Origin: JAHFOW01 sp964370795
GTDB taxonomy: Bacteria > Planctomycetota > Brocadiia > Brocadiales > Brocadiaceae
Reading direction: 5' to 3'
Assembly: GCA_964370795.1 (NCBI GenBank)
Contig: CAYJME010000067.1
Coordinates: 1 to 14,722, forward strand
Length of the DNA stretch: 14,722 nucleotides
Shown here: positions 1-7,316 of the stretch, in pieces
Position numbering within the stretch: position 1 is the first letter of the stretch
Layout of the letters: every line of letters begins with the position of its first letter
Notes under the pieces: model-generated
Seen by the model: the letters and a program-made list of their open reading frames with translations, nothing else
What the model was told of the DNA's origin: nothing
The model's database searches: none
Position numbers and translations under genes: made by a program

Positions 1-157
1 AATGATTGAAACAAAAATCAGATAAAGAATAGTAACAAATATGAAAATGTCTGAATTACAGTTCCATTAAAACAAGGATTGAAACTGATATACAGACGCA
101 TCGAAGCACGTCTTGAGGTAGTTTGAATTACAGTTCCATTAAAACAAGGATTGAAAC
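1..157 (+). CRISPR. End of a CRISPR array: two full repeats and a third partial one
   Basis: Two 37-bp repeats at 49-85 and 121-157 differ at a single base (third position C versus T). Each begins GT(C/T)TGAATTACAG and ends CAAGGATTGAAAC. Bases 1-12 match the last 12 bases of the repeat with one mismatch, so the array continues to the left of the window. The spacers are 13-48 (36 bp, very AT-rich) and 86-120 (35 bp). No repeat follows 157, so this is one end of the array. The 3' end ATTGAAAC resembles the 8-nt crRNA 5' handle of many type I and type III systems. That suggests plus-strand transcription and makes this the leader-distal end, but this is inference. No cas gene is present in the window, so the subtype cannot be assigned. 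Confidence 0.9.
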
Positions 158-372
158 ACGTAGTTGGTTTCGTTGTTGAGTCTTTGCACAGAATCGAGCA
201 TCTTTTTGGAAAAAACAAGAAAAGACAGGAATGCTATGGTATTGCACGAAAATGCTAGAGACCTGTAAAGTTTGAGGAATAAATACTATTAAGATAGCTT
301 TTCAATAACTTATATTTCTGACAAATTAAGCAATCGAAAATAACCATTTATTTTTTTAGTAAAGCAAAACCA
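158..372. other. Intergenic region between CRISPR array and phoU
   Basis: This 215-bp AT-rich stretch has no open frame with a convincing start. It lies downstream of phoU and flanks the CRISPR array. The only structure I see is an all-AT hairpin (AAAATAA/TTATTTT, 337-354) followed by three Ts, too weak to call a terminator with confidence. If the array were transcribed leftwards instead, this region would be its leader. Confidence 0.5.
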
Positions 373-1038
373 TTAGTACTTTGAGACATTGAGTTCTTCC
401 ATCTTTCCGGTAACCATAAATACCACCCTTTCAGCGATGTTCGTTGCCCTGTCGGCAATGCGTTCTAAATTATGTGATATCCAGGTGAGATACGTAGCCA
501 TACGAATTACTTTGGGATTCTCCATCATAAAGACCAGGAGCTCTTTATATATCTGGTCATGGAGGGCGTCCACCATATCGTCATCATTACAAATAAGTCT
601 TGCCGTTTCTGCATCTCTTTGAACAAATGCCTTAAGAGACTTATCCAGCATAGATAACCCTATATCCGCCATCCTGGGTATGTCTACCAGCGGCTTTACC
701 AGAGGTTCGTCACCCATCAAAATAGTTATTTTGGCATTCCCTTCAGCGTGATCACCTATGCGTTCGAGGTCGGTTATTATACTCAATATGGCGGCTAATG
801 TCCTCAGGTCAACGGCCATGGGCTGTTGTGTAGCGATGAGAAAAAGGCATTTTTCTTCAATGTCAAATCGCTTCTTGTTTATGGAGAGGTCGTTCCTTAT
901 AATTTCTTCTGATGTTTTTTTGTCTCTCTTTTGAAGCGATTCGACTGATTTTTTTACCGCGTTTTCCACCATTTCGCCCATCTCCATCACTTCTGCCTGA
1001 AGATTTTGTAGTGCCTTGTGATAAGCTTCTCGTGTCAT
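373..1038 (-). CDS. phoU: Phosphate signalling protein PhoU
   Basis: PhoU is a cytoplasmic helical-bundle protein that binds metal at the membrane. It couples the state of the PstSCAB transporter to the PhoR/PhoB two-component system and limits phosphate uptake. The 221 residues match the family's usual length (about 215-240). The two tandem PhoU repeats are both visible: TDLERIGDHA at residues 89-98 and HNLERIADRATNIAE at 189-203. These are the paired E/D-rich metal-binding helices. The start is the first ATG, giving the typical N-terminus MTREAYHKALQNL, with only a weak CGGA ribosome site. It is the last gene of pstSCAB-phoU, 85 bp after pstB on the same strand, which is the classical order. 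Nothing is truncated. Confidence 0.96.
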   Translation of the reverse strand: MTREAYHKALQNLQAEVMEMGEMVENAVKKSVESLQKRDKKTSEEIIRNDLSINKKRFDIEEKCLFLIATQQPMAVDLRTLAAILSIITDLERIGDHAEGNAKITILMGDEPLVKPLVDIPRMADIGLSMLDKSLKAFVQRDAETARLICNDDDMVDALHDQIYKELLVFMMENPKVIRMATYLTWISHNLERIADRATNIAERVVFMVTGKMEELNVSKY

Positions 1039-1123
1039 AATGTATTCCGTTCAATATTCAAATTTTTAATAAAATATGATCGCTTTTTAAGCATCCTCAA
1101 GAAATGGAATAACCGTGAAGACT

Positions 1124-1900
1124 TTAACCAAACCTTCCTGTAATATAGTCCTCCGTTTGTTTTTCCCGCGGGTTTGTGAACATCTCGGTTGTAACGTCAA
1201 ATTCAACAAGTTCGCCTAGCATGAAGAAGCCTGTGTAGTCCGATATTCTGGCTGCCTGTTGCATATTATGAGTAACGATGATTACGGTGTAATCCTGCTT
1301 CAGTTCCACGAGCATGTCCTCTATCTTTGCTGTAGCGGTGGGGTCGAGGGCTGAGCACGGCTCATCAAGGAGTACAATCTCTGGTTCAACAGCTATTGTC
1401 CTGGCAATACAAATCCGCTGTTGCTGACCACCGGAAAGATCAAGGGCATTCGCATGGAGTCTGTCCATTACCTCATTCCAAAGAGCGGCCTTTTTAAGGG
1501 CCTTTTCGCATAGTTCGTCCAGAACACTCTTTTTGTGAATACCCTGGATGCGGAGCCCATATACTACGTTTTCATAAATGGATTTTGGAAAAGGATTGGG
1601 TTTCTGAAAAACCATGCCTACTTTTTTTCTTAGTTCTGTAACATCGACCGTGGGAGCATAGATATCCTGGCCATCGATTTTAACGGTACCTTCTATTCTT
1701 ACGTCTTCAATGAGGTCATTCATACGGTTCAAACATCGTATCAATGTAGATTTTCCACATCCGGATGGTCCAATAAAAGAGGTTATCTTCTTTTTTGAAA
1801 TATCAAGGTTTATTCTCTTCAATGCCCGGGTTTTGCCGTAATAAAGGTTCAGGTCTGTAATGTTAACGATTGGTTCAGGTATGATCATTCTTTCTGCCAT
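1124..1900 (-). CDS. pstB: Phosphate ABC transporter ATP-binding protein PstB
   Basis: This is the nucleotide-binding subunit that drives phosphate import through PstCA by ATP hydrolysis on the cytoplasmic face. At 258 residues it has the usual PstB length. Walker A is GPSGCGKST (44-52), the Q-loop is in FQKPNPFP (98-105), the ABC signature LSGGQ is at 155-159, Walker B is IVLLDEP (175-181) with the catalytic glutamate, and the switch histidine is H211. The FQKPNPFPKSIYENV stretch is characteristic of PstB rather than of generic ABC ATPases. I keep the first ATG, although the second (residue 5, MIIPEP) has an AGAAAGA purine stretch in front and is a possible alternative. It lies 93 bp after pstA and 85 bp before phoU. 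Confidence 0.97.
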   Translation of the reverse strand: MAERMIIPEPIVNITDLNLYYGKTRALKRINLDISKKKITSFIGPSGCGKSTLIRCLNRMNDLIEDVRIEGTVKIDGQDIYAPTVDVTELRKKVGMVFQKPNPFPKSIYENVVYGLRIQGIHKKSVLDELCEKALKKAALWNEVMDRLHANALDLSGGQQQRICIARTIAVEPEIVLLDEPCSALDPTATAKIEDMLVELKQDYTVIIVTHNMQQAARISDYTGFFMLGELVEFDVTTEMFTNPREKQTEDYITGRFG

Positions 1901-1993
1901 AGTAAATATTTTTCTCTTTTATCAAACGTTTGAACTCAACAATATCTTCTCTCTCCAGAATGCCGCCGTTGTTTAACTTTATCCCATAAATGC

Positions 1994-3592
1994 CTAGAGC
2001 GACGTCGTACGGTACCGTTTTTTAAGCTTATTTCTCACCAGTATTGCGGCAAGATTCAACACGAGCACCGTAAAAAGCAAGACAAGGGTAGTGGTGTAGA
2101 CCATGGGAATTGCCGCTTCAACATTTGGGGATTGAAATCCGACATCGTATATATGAAATCCCAGGTGCATAAATTTTCTTTCCAGATGTAAGAAGGGAAA
2201 ACGGTGGTCCAGCGGAAGGGAAGGCGCCAGTTTCACGACACCGGTAATCATGAGAGGCGCAACTTCACCGGCAGCCCTTGCCATGGCCAGAATTGTGCCC
2301 GTAAGTATACCAGGAGTAGCCTGGGGAAGCACTACCTTCCAGAGGGTTTCAATCTTGGTAGCGCCAAGTGCATAAGAACCCTCTCTTATAGAGATTGGAA
2401 CAGAAGATAATCCTTCTTCTGTAGCAACCACAACCACCGGCACTGTCAGAAGCGCCAAGGTGAGTGATGCCCACAGAATACCACCTGTTCCAAAGGTAGG
2501 GGTTGGCAGGGCTTCCGAGAAAAATAGCTTGTCTATATTCCCGCCAATAAGATAGATAAAAAAGCCAAGACCAAAAACCCCGAATACAATGGACGGAACG
2601 CCTGCAAGGTTGCTAACGGATATTCGAACAAGCCTGGAAACAATATTGTCGCTGGCATATTCCTTGAGATAGACTGCGGTCAACACGCCCAGTGGGACAG
2701 CTATAATGCTCATAATGAGCACCATCATAACTGTTCCAAAGATTGCCGGAAAAATACCACCTTCGGTATTTGCTTCTCTCGGTTCATCCGACACAAATTC
2801 CCAGAATTTCATCAGGTAAAAACCAATTTTGGAAAAAATTCCCATCTCATTGGGGGCGTAGACGCGGATAATCTGAAAAACAGATATATTCTTTTCTGTG
2901 CCATCGGCAAGATGTACCACAACTTCTTTTTCCTTTGCCTTGGTATAAAGCGCGGCAAGCATGTCTTCCTTTTCCTTGTATGTCTTTTCAAGGTTGTCCA
3001 TCTTGACACGTATATCTTCAATCTTTTTTTGAACCTTATCAGAAGGCTGGAATTTCATCAAATGCTTCAATCTCAGACGGCATCTTTCCATGTGATAGTT
3101 TATATTCCCGATTTCCTTTTTTTCTATGTGCCTTATCCTTTTGAAAAGGGCGTGGCTCTTTTTGAGCAAAGGGGCCATATCTTTAAAGTCCAATGGTTTG
3201 ACACGATCATCCTGTTTCAGGCCTGTTAAAAAACTGTACATATTGCCCCACTCGCGCCTTTCAATAACCAGGGCAGTCGCCGGATAGTTTTGGGACAAAA
3301 TATCTGCATCGTCTACCCATCTGAAATCCATACCATAAACATCTCTGTTGCCGACTTTCAATTTTGTCCGATATGAGTCTTTTTTGTGAGGTATAGATTC
3401 CCTTTTTGCAATTTCTCCCAAAACTATGGAGTCATCCCGAAGCCTGAACTCAACAACCTTGCGAGGCCAGAATATGCCAAATCCGTTTACCATGATTAGA
3501 AGGACCAAACCGCATATCATCAACAGGCTCATTGATAACGTCCCCGCAGTCATCCATATATAAGGATCTACCGTTCTAAAAAACTTCTTCAT
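1994..3592 (-). CDS. pstA: Phosphate ABC transporter permease PstA, long form with periplasmic coiled-coil domain
   Basis: PstA is the second membrane subunit of the high-affinity phosphate importer. At 532 residues it is much longer than the E. coli protein (about 300). One membrane segment lies at about residues 13-36. A soluble region follows (about 45-265) with a highly charged helical stretch (about 145-225) likely to form a coiled coil. The permease core runs from 280 to 520. The EAA loop that contacts PstB is visible as SYALGATKIETLWKVVLPQA (406-425). Long PstA proteins with an N-terminal periplasmic insert are known in Pseudomonas and relatives (DUF3333-type), and this seems to belong to that group. 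Its ATG overlaps the pstC stop by 4 bp (ATGA), so translation is probably coupled. No frameshift is seen. Confidence 0.94.
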   Translation of the reverse strand: MKKFFRTVDPYIWMTAGTLSMSLLMICGLVLLIMVNGFGIFWPRKVVEFRLRDDSIVLGEIAKRESIPHKKDSYRTKLKVGNRDVYGMDFRWVDDADILSQNYPATALVIERREWGNMYSFLTGLKQDDRVKPLDFKDMAPLLKKSHALFKRIRHIEKKEIGNINYHMERCRLRLKHLMKFQPSDKVQKKIEDIRVKMDNLEKTYKEKEDMLAALYTKAKEKEVVVHLADGTEKNISVFQIIRVYAPNEMGIFSKIGFYLMKFWEFVSDEPREANTEGGIFPAIFGTVMMVLIMSIIAVPLGVLTAVYLKEYASDNIVSRLVRISVSNLAGVPSIVFGVFGLGFFIYLIGGNIDKLFFSEALPTPTFGTGGILWASLTLALLTVPVVVVATEEGLSSVPISIREGSYALGATKIETLWKVVLPQATPGILTGTILAMARAAGEVAPLMITGVVKLAPSLPLDHRFPFLHLERKFMHLGFHIYDVGFQSPNVEAAIPMVYTTTLVLLFTVLVLNLAAILVRNKLKKRYRTTSL

Positions 3593-5982
3593 AGCTTGCC
3601 ATACCTTCTTCTCATCCTTTGCCTTACCATTTCAGCAAAGGTATTGACAATAAACGTCGTCACAAAAAGGAGCAGGGCCGCCAGGAAAAGTACACGGTAA
3701 AGAGTTCCCCCAAACGGCGCCTCTGGTATCTCAACCGCAATATTTGCAGAAAGCGCCCTGAATCCATTAAACAAATTCCAGTCCATGATAGGGGTATTAC
3801 CGGTCGCCATAAGAACGATCATCGTCTCGCCAATCGCCCTGCCAAAACCAATCATGACGGCCGAAAAAATTCCCGGACTTGCGGTCGGAAGCACCACCCT
3901 GACGGCGGTTTGCCAGGGGGTAGCGCCAAGCGCCAGCGAGGCCGATATGAGGCTGTTGGGGACATTGCTCACGGCATCTTCAGATATGGTAAAAATAAGA
4001 GGAATTACGGCAAAACCCATTGCAAAACCAACAACTAATGCATTCCTTTGATCGTATTTTAATCCAAGGATATTTGAAAGACATTCTCTATAATCCCCTC
4101 CTAAAATGAAGGACTCAAAGACCCCGCCAAGCTGAATGGATGTAAATATGGCAGCAATGATAAAAGGTATCAAAAACAGCGCCTCTGCTCCATGTTTGTA
4201 CCGTCCTTTCCAAAAGACCGGCAGAAATTTCCAAATCAAAAGGGCTATGACAATGGAGAGTGTGATAAAAAATGGCATGATAATTATTGCAGGAAATATC
4301 CTTTCCATGAGTGGCGCAAGCCATAATCCGGCAAGAAATCCCAGGATTACGCTTGGGAGCGCTGCCATAATCTCAATAACGGGCTTTATAATTTTAAATG
4401 AATTATGGAGAAATTGGGAGGTATAAAGAGCCCCAAAAATACCAATGGGAACTGCAATAATCATGGCATAGATAGTTCCTTTTATTGTGCCGAAGATTAA
4501 GGGAACAAGGCTTAACTTTGGTTCAAAGTCATCTGTACCGCCGGTAGATTGCCAGACAAACTCTGGTTTTTCGTAACCTTCATACCATACCGACCCAAAA
4601 AGCGTTTTAAACGTTATTTCAGGGTGCGGGTTCGAGATGACCCACTGGGATAGGGTGCTTTTTGCATCAGCCACGAAGATGCCGTTTGCCTTCGGTGTAA
4701 AGGCAAGGGCAGTGGGGATGTATTTTGTCTCAAGGGTTAAGAGTGTCCGCTCAGATGTTGCATGGTTAAGATGAATTGTCCCGTCAGATGACGCTGTTAC
4801 AAAACCTTTATCCCTCAGAGAAGAAGCAATAGCGAGAACTGAAGCATGGTGTGACTTAAGGTTGTGTATTTTTTTTAAAGCCCATCCTGTAGGAGAACCC
4901 TCATCTCTAACTTGCATCCAGACGTTTACACCACCACCATGGTCGCCAACGACGAGCGAGACATCCCCCAACAAAAAATCTAAAGCAGTTACCGCCGCGC
5001 TAGAAACCTTCACCTTTTCTGCAAGAAAGGGGTTTTCCCTGTCCTTCACATTGATATGGAATATCTCTCCCAAAGATGTGCCAACATAAAGGTTTTCCAT
5101 AAAGTGGTCCACTACCATGGAAGTGATTTCCCCCTCGTTCTGCTGTCCGGGGGAATTTATTAACGAGCCATCCGATGCAGGCGTTGTATTCTTTTTTTGT
5201 CCCGTGATAAGATCCGTAATATTCTTTTTTAATTCCTTTTTTTCATCCGGACCAAAGAGCGTCTTTTCAGTTTCTGAGGATATGAGGAATAATCTGCCAT
5301 CTTCTGTATAAGTTACGGTAACGGTTGCGCTGTCGTCTTTTCTGGAGGCGATACGTTTGATCGCTTTTTTCCCGTCGTCGGCAAGTAAGGTATCATCCTC
5401 GAATATTTCAGGAACAATCGTCCTCTTTCCTTTATCGAAGGACTCCGTAAAGGTGATTGAGACTGATAAAAATTCTCCCTGATTCGTTCCCAAAACAAAG
5501 CGATTGTTATCGTTATAAACGGATGTTATGGTATTATGGTGTAACTTTGTTTCCGGGAGAGAAGTTTTTACCCCCTCCCCATCTTCTCCTTGCGAAGGGG
5601 AGGAATAAGGGGATATCCTTGCTGGAGATTGCCCTGTTATGGGGGCGCCTTTAAACGCGGCTACGCTGTATTTTTTTAAGATACTACCGTCTGAAAGCGA
5701 GATAAAGTCTATATTACCATCTGCATAAATAGCATATGCGACCTCCTGATGTTCATCTGCTCCAATGGAAACTACTGTGCCATTGAGAGAACGGGTATTT
5801 TCTTGTAATACCTGAGCGCCCTTGAAAAGTGGATAAACCTCTAAAAAAATGAATAAAAATATGGCAAGTATAACAAAAACAGTAGCCGCGCCACCGAGGG
5901 TGATAATCCAGTGGGCGGCCTTGTCTGTAAGCCTTCTTCTTTTTAAACTTTTCATAAATATGAATTTAATAAATGCCAGCAT
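3589..5982 (-). CDS. pstC: Phosphate ABC transporter permease PstC, long form with periplasmic beta-propeller-like domain
   Basis: PstC is the first membrane subunit of the phosphate importer. The 797 residues far exceed the classical form (about 320). A membrane anchor lies at 25-50. A periplasmic region (about 55-480) is rich in short beta-strand units such as LYVGTSLGEIFHI and FVTASSDGTIHL, which resemble WD40/beta-propeller blades. The permease core follows (about 490-785), with the EAA loop at 682-705 (LALGATPWQTAVRVVLP). Large PstC proteins of this layout pair with long PstA in several Gram-negatives. Residues about 123-138 (ISPYSSPSQGEDGEGV) are encoded by a C-run/G-run hairpin and look like an inserted repeat. 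The first ATG is kept; codon 10 (MKSLKRRRL) is a plausible alternative because the first ATG has no standard ribosome site, only G-runs from the palindrome just upstream. Confidence 0.92.
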   Translation of the reverse strand: MLAFIKFIFMKSLKRRRLTDKAAHWIITLGGAATVFVILAIFLFIFLEVYPLFKGAQVLQENTRSLNGTVVSIGADEHQEVAYAIYADGNIDFISLSDGSILKKYSVAAFKGAPITGQSPARISPYSSPSQGEDGEGVKTSLPETKLHHNTITSVYNDNNRFVLGTNQGEFLSVSITFTESFDKGKRTIVPEIFEDDTLLADDGKKAIKRIASRKDDSATVTVTYTEDGRLFLISSETEKTLFGPDEKKELKKNITDLITGQKKNTTPASDGSLINSPGQQNEGEITSMVVDHFMENLYVGTSLGEIFHINVKDRENPFLAEKVKVSSAAVTALDFLLGDVSLVVGDHGGGVNVWMQVRDEGSPTGWALKKIHNLKSHHASVLAIASSLRDKGFVTASSDGTIHLNHATSERTLLTLETKYIPTALAFTPKANGIFVADAKSTLSQWVISNPHPEITFKTLFGSVWYEGYEKPEFVWQSTGGTDDFEPKLSLVPLIFGTIKGTIYAMIIAVPIGIFGALYTSQFLHNSFKIIKPVIEIMAALPSVILGFLAGLWLAPLMERIFPAIIIMPFFITLSIVIALLIWKFLPVFWKGRYKHGAEALFLIPFIIAAIFTSIQLGGVFESFILGGDYRECLSNILGLKYDQRNALVVGFAMGFAVIPLIFTISEDAVSNVPNSLISASLALGATPWQTAVRVVLPTASPGIFSAVMIGFGRAIGETMIVLMATGNTPIMDWNLFNGFRALSANIAVEIPEAPFGGTLYRVLFLAALLLFVTTFIVNTFAEMVRQRMRRRYGKL
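5571..5612. repeat. REP-like palindromic insertion inside pstC
   Basis: A hairpin-forming segment pairs CCTCCCC (5574-5580) with GGGGAGG (5597-5603). An inner CCTT/AAGG stem surrounds a GCG loop, and outer CCCC/GGGG runs (5571-5574 and 5609-5612) extend it. It sits wholly inside the pstC reading frame, keeps that frame, and encodes a low-complexity Ser/Pro/Gly/Glu stretch in the otherwise beta-strand-rich periplasmic domain. Dispersed palindromes that insert in frame into proteins are known from other bacteria. The idea that this is one rests on composition and symmetry, not on other copies seen. Confidence 0.55.
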
Positions 5983-5991
5983 GAACGAAAC

Positions 5992-6031
5992 AATCCCCCC
6001 TTCCCCTTTTAAAAGGAGATGTGGGGGGATT
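5992..6031. repeat. C-run/G-run palindromic element between pstS and pstC
   Basis: The outer arms AATCCCCCC (5992-6000) and GGGGGGATT (6023-6031) are perfectly complementary. The centre CCTTTTAAAAGG (6005-6016) is itself a perfect palindrome, leaving only a small mismatched internal loop. The element ends 9 bp before the first pstC ATG. A hairpin after the binding-protein gene and before the permease gene could protect the pstS message and lower pstC translation, as the REP between malE and malF does in E. coli. That role here is inferred. Confidence 0.65.
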
Positions 6032-6091
6032 TTGAGATTGCTTCTGAGTTAACGTCCTTGCAATGGCAAGATTCTTTTAGAATTTACTCAA

Positions 6092-7069
6092 TTATTTTTC
6101 CAATTTCTTGAGTTCCTCTTCAACAACTGATGCCGGTAGAGGTAAAAAACCATCTTTAATAACTATTTCCTGACCTTCTTTGCTCAGGATAAATTTTGCA
6201 AATTCCTTCACGAGAGGATCGAGTGGCTGCCCCGGTTTTTTATTAATGTATAGGTAAAGAAACCTTGCCAGTGGGTAAGAACCATTCATGACATTTTTCA
6301 TTTCGGACTCTTTATATGATTCCCCTTCTTTAAACGAAAGGGGTACAGCATGAATACCAGATGTCCTATAACCAATACCGCTGTAACCCATGGCATATCT
6401 ATCCTCGGTGACGCCCTGTACTACAGAGGCAGAACCCGGTTGTTCTTTTACGGTATCCTTGAAGTCCCCCTTAAATAGGGCGTGTTCCTTGAAATAACCA
6501 TAGGTGCCAGAAGCGGAGTTACGTCCATAAAGACTTATCGGACGGGTTGGCCACTCTCCTTTTAAGCCGAGTTGACCCCATGTCTTAATATCCTCTTTAT
6601 ACGAACCTCTCCTGGTTTTAGAGAAAATTGCGTCAACCTGGGCAAGTGTTAAACCCGTAAGAGGATTATCTTTGTTTACATATACTGCCAGGGCATCCAG
6701 GGATGTCTTTATTGATGTGGGTTTATAGCCGTACTTCTTTTCAAAGGCATCAATTTCCGTAGGTTTCATTGCCCTGCTCATTGGGCCAATCTGGGCCGTT
6801 CCCGAAATTAAGGCAGGTGGCGCTGTAGTAGAGCCCTTGCCCTCTATCTGTACCTTCACATTTGGATAGAGCTTGTTGAATCCTTCTGCCCAGTAGGTCA
6901 TGAGGTTATTCATGGTATCAGAACCGATACTGTTGAGATTCCCGGAAACCCCACCAACCTTACTATAAGGTTTTATATTCGCATCAACATTGATTGCATC
7001 ATGAGCGATAGTTATGCTTGCTACACTAAAGTTAAAAAACGCCATGAAAAGCCATGCTTTTTTTACCAT
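6092..7069 (-). CDS. pstS: Periplasmic phosphate-binding protein PstS
   Basis: This high-affinity receptor captures phosphate in the periplasm and delivers it to PstCA. The protein has 325 residues from the chosen start. A signal peptide (MVKKAWLFMAFFNFSVASIT) precedes the mature PBP-type domain. Phosphate-contact motifs are visible: SIGSDT (47-52), EGKGSTTAPPAL (76-87) and NSASGTY (184-190). I chose the ATG at 7069 rather than the upstream in-frame ATG at 7093, because AAAGGAG lies 9 nt in front of it and because it begins a clean basic-then-hydrophobic signal sequence. It is the first gene of pstSCAB-phoU, with a 109-bp gap to pstC that holds a palindromic element. The sequence resembles the PstS subgroup that pairs with long PstC/PstA. 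No defect is seen. Confidence 0.95.
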   Translation of the reverse strand: MVKKAWLFMAFFNFSVASITIAHDAINVDANIKPYSKVGGVSGNLNSIGSDTMNNLMTYWAEGFNKLYPNVKVQIEGKGSTTAPPALISGTAQIGPMSRAMKPTEIDAFEKKYGYKPTSIKTSLDALAVYVNKDNPLTGLTLAQVDAIFSKTRRGSYKEDIKTWGQLGLKGEWPTRPISLYGRNSASGTYGYFKEHALFKGDFKDTVKEQPGSASVVQGVTEDRYAMGYSGIGYRTSGIHAVPLSFKEGESYKESEMKNVMNGSYPLARFLYLYINKKPGQPLDPLVKEFAKFILSKEGQEIVIKDGFLPLPASVVEEELKKLEK

Positions 7070-7142
7070 ATACCTTTTCTCCTTTATGAGCACATTTCGA
7101 TAATATATTAATCAAATTAATTATGGAAGTCGACTTATTTTT

Positions 7143-7235
7143 TTAAATGATGTTCATTATACTCCTTATACTTTTTACCACCTCCTTTGAGTTAAAACCT
7201 TTGTAACAACTTACCTGTTCCTTGTGCTATGACAG
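7143..7235 (-). promoter_or_regulatory. pstS leader region: -10-like TATAAT, half Pho-box motifs and tandem Shine-Dalgarno-like sequences
   Basis: Reading the minus strand toward pstS there is CTGTCATA (7228-7235), identical to one half of an enterobacterial Pho box. Next come TTACAA and TTAACT spaced 11 bp (7201-7206 and 7190-7195), then AAAGGAGG (7181-7188), AAGGAG (7162-7167) and TATAAT (7156-7161). A five-codon frame (ATG at 7155-7157, stop at 7143-7145) follows the second purine run. No full four-hexamer array like those upstream of the porin and the small zinc-ribbon gene is present. The assignment as the pstS promoter is tentative. Confidence 0.35.
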
Positions 7236-7254
7236 GAACAAAGCATTGTTTATA

Positions 7255-7280
7255 TAGCGGCAAGGCGCGCCTTGCCGCTA
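7255..7280. repeat. Perfect 26-bp palindrome between porin gene and pstS
   Basis: Each half reads TAGCGGCAAGGCG and is followed by its exact complement, centred on the GC-rich GGCGCGCC. It begins 37 bp beyond the porin stop codon and lies upstream of pstS. It could act as a terminator or RNA-stabilising hairpin for the porin message, but no T-run follows on either strand. It may instead be a dispersed palindromic repeat or a protein-binding site. Confidence 0.8.
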
Positions 7281-7316
7281 CAAATTTAAAACATATTGAA
7301 GGTAATCTGCTAAAAA

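Noticed and set aside
18..218. 66-codon minus-strand open frame with a repeated FNPCFNGTVIQT motif
   Set aside because: The repeated motif is just the translated CRISPR repeat; the frame has no ribosome site and spans repeats and spacers.
337..357. Possible terminator between phoU and the CRISPR array
   Set aside because: The stem is entirely A/T with only three further Ts, too weak to support termination in AT-rich DNA.
1901..1993. Protein-like open frame across the pstA-pstB gap (about 45 codons, running into the start of pstB)
   Set aside because: It has no ATG, GTG or TTG with a ribosome site before its middle and is bounded by stops; probably chance or coding-like composition.
6057..6083. 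Two small hairpins (CTTGC/GCAAG and ATTCT/AGAAT) after pstS as a terminator
   Set aside because: Stems are only 5 bp and no T-run follows on the minus strand; the operon clearly continues into pstC.
7216..7240. TGTTCCT/AGGAACA inverted repeat upstream of pstS as an operator or terminator
   Set aside because: It has a 7-bp stem with an 11-nt loop, no T-run, and overlaps the CTGTCATA half-site; not enough to call separately.
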